A DNA stretch of 64,000 bases from Chaetorhynchus papuensis (taxonomy: Eukaryota > Chordata > Aves > Passeriformes > Rhipiduridae). The stretch is taken from assembly GCA_013396525.1 (NCBI GenBank), contig VWYX01000345.1, forward strand, positions 124,001-188,000, in the 5' to 3' direction. Made by a program: the position numbers and the translations under genes. Position 1 is the first letter of the stretch, and the number at the start of each line of letters is the position of its first letter. A model generated the notes under the pieces. It made no database searches and had not been told where the DNA came from. It worked only from the letters and a program-made list of their open reading frames with translations. This document shows, piece by piece, positions 62,559 through 64,000 of the stretch.

Positions 62559-64000
62559 GTAAGCTCAGATATGCATGAAGTAAGAAGGTTGATGGCACCA
62601 TAAAATGTGCTTCTGAGCATTTTCCCCAACCTTAGGCCATGTTTGAGAAGTTTTAAGGGGAGCAATAATGTTTTAAGGGAATTGCACTGCAATGCAGCAT
62701 ATGCACAACTGGTTGGAATTAGACTAAATGGATCTGATTCTAGAGAATGGCTTACTTATTGCCTTTTAAAGCTGTTCTCATTTGACTTTTTAAATAGCCA
62801 AATTCATAGTAATTTTCCTTATTCTGGTCTGGAAACATCACTTATTTATATTAACGGCAATTCTAGAGAGATATATAAACATACATAACATTTCTGTAAG
62901 GAAGGGACACTGTTTGAGGAGAGCTTTCCAGCTTCTTAGATAATTTAGGGATTCCAAGGATTTGTGAAATATGTACCATGGTATGCTAAGTTAGAACACA
63001 ATGCATCTCTATAATGAGGGACTAAAAGAAAAAAACCCCTTAGATGCATGATAATACTTGATGCATGACAATAATTTGGCAAATGTCAGAAATTCTTTGC
63101 ACATCAGCTCCTTCTCCCATCCATCAGTTCAGTTCAGATCTTCACTTCCTTGAGACAAATGTTCCCACCTTGCCTTGAAGAGACCAGCAATGTCAGGATG
63201 AGATGGGAACAGGTTCATTGCCTTTCCCTTCCTTTCTCTTCTGGGAGCGTGTGCTTTCACCGTAATGCAGTTGAGAAGACAGATATTATCTTCTGAAGTG
63301 TTTCTTTAAAAACTTCCTTTTACAATTTGTTATTTACAGAGCACCTCACCTGTGTCTGTTATTATGCCTTTCAGATGTGAGACATTTATGAATGACTAGA
63401 TACAGGGGCAATTGTAATTGCTCTTGCTTTAGCTGTCCCTGATTCATTATGTGGTGTAAGTAGTTGTCATATATCTTTGCTGTATCATTTTCTCAGTCTT
63501 GGGCCTGACTTTTCTCTGGGCTTGTGAGGTAGACACTGCCCAGCAGCTGTTATTAGAAGGTCTTTAAAGGGGCTGGTACGGTGTGGCCCCAGCCGGAGCT
63601 GTGCTATATGTAGCACCATGCACTAAATAAAAACCCGTCAAATAGGGCGAAGTGTGTTTGGAGTAAAATTCATGTGAAATGAATTTAACCAGGTACCTTC
63701 TCTCTGGGGGAGGGTTAATGGTAATGTTGCTTCAGTTTCCCTGTTTATTAGGAAAACTTAGTTTCCCAAATGTGCATTTATTAGCTAGCAATGAAAAGAT
63801 CATTTCAACACAACATAAAATGGCTTTACTTATGCTTGCTAGTTTTGTGTTAAAGATTTTTCTTCCCTCATATCAGCACTTAGAACTCTCTGCTTTTAGA
63901 TTGCAAGGCACTTAAAAGAAGGATTTGAAATGGAAAAGGATCCTGGATCTTACCTGGCTCACAGACTCCGGGAACAGCAAACAGAGATGCAAATATAACC
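62559..64000. other. No gene recognised
   Basis: AT-rich DNA to the end of the window. The 63545-63660 stretch keeps some CpGs (GGTACGGTG, AGCCGGAGC, ACCCGTC, GGGCGAAG). At 63954 a minus-strand donor-like site (CAG/GTAAGA) could end an exon entering from beyond the window, but the acceptor would be outside it. Confidence 0.3.

Overview
This is nuclear DNA from a bird. The clearest evidence is two CR1 LINE fragments that end in the avian 3' tail (the ATTCTATG-type octamer): one antisense at about 24.2-24.9 kb and one sense at about 35.6-35.8 kb. An older, more decayed CR1 piece lies near 20.4 kb. A repeat of about 560 bp at 23.4-23.9 kb resembles an LTR-like interspersed repeat common in bird genomes. 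The CR1 subtype looks neognath, but the species cannot be named. There are no bacterial operons, rRNA, tRNA or CRISPR arrays. Most of the sequence is AT-rich, poor in CpG and full of short chance ORFs. One assembly gap of 90 N lies at 31340-31429.

No exon of a gene I can name is present, so the window is intergenic DNA or very long intron. The best gene candidate is at the left end. A CpG-rich islet (about 330-690) lies upstream of three well-formed plus-strand exon candidates at 6501-6630, 8794-8856 and 9521 to about 10185. Their splice sites are strong and their phases agree. Together they encode an 81-codon hydrophilic ORF that starts at an ATG in strong Kozak context and ends at TGA 9583-9585, with an AATAAA at 10163-10168. 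An optional exon at 1987-2053 could join the islet to this set. The product matches nothing I recognise, and the transcript could equally be a long noncoding RNA.

From about 10 kb to 23 kb the sequence is mostly featureless: isolated exon-like islands, a G-rich run and a poly-T tract. The 23.3-24.9 kb stretch is the only transposon cluster. It is followed by a moderately GC-rich segment (25.9-26.65 kb) holding the longest ORF of the window (231 codons from ATG), which has no recognisable domain. Between 28.4 and 29.9 kb there are retained CpGs and many homeodomain-like TTAATTA/TTTAT motifs, as in vertebrate conserved noncoding elements. That likeness is only a visual impression and needs an alignment. 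The right half (32-64 kb) is gene-poor: one sense CR1, a few simple repeats and two short tandem duplications, one small inverted repeat, and a few weak exon-like ORFs.

Recognisable transposons cover only about 1.6 kb (about 2.5%), which fits a quiet, possibly regulatory, gene desert. All gene calls here are tentative.
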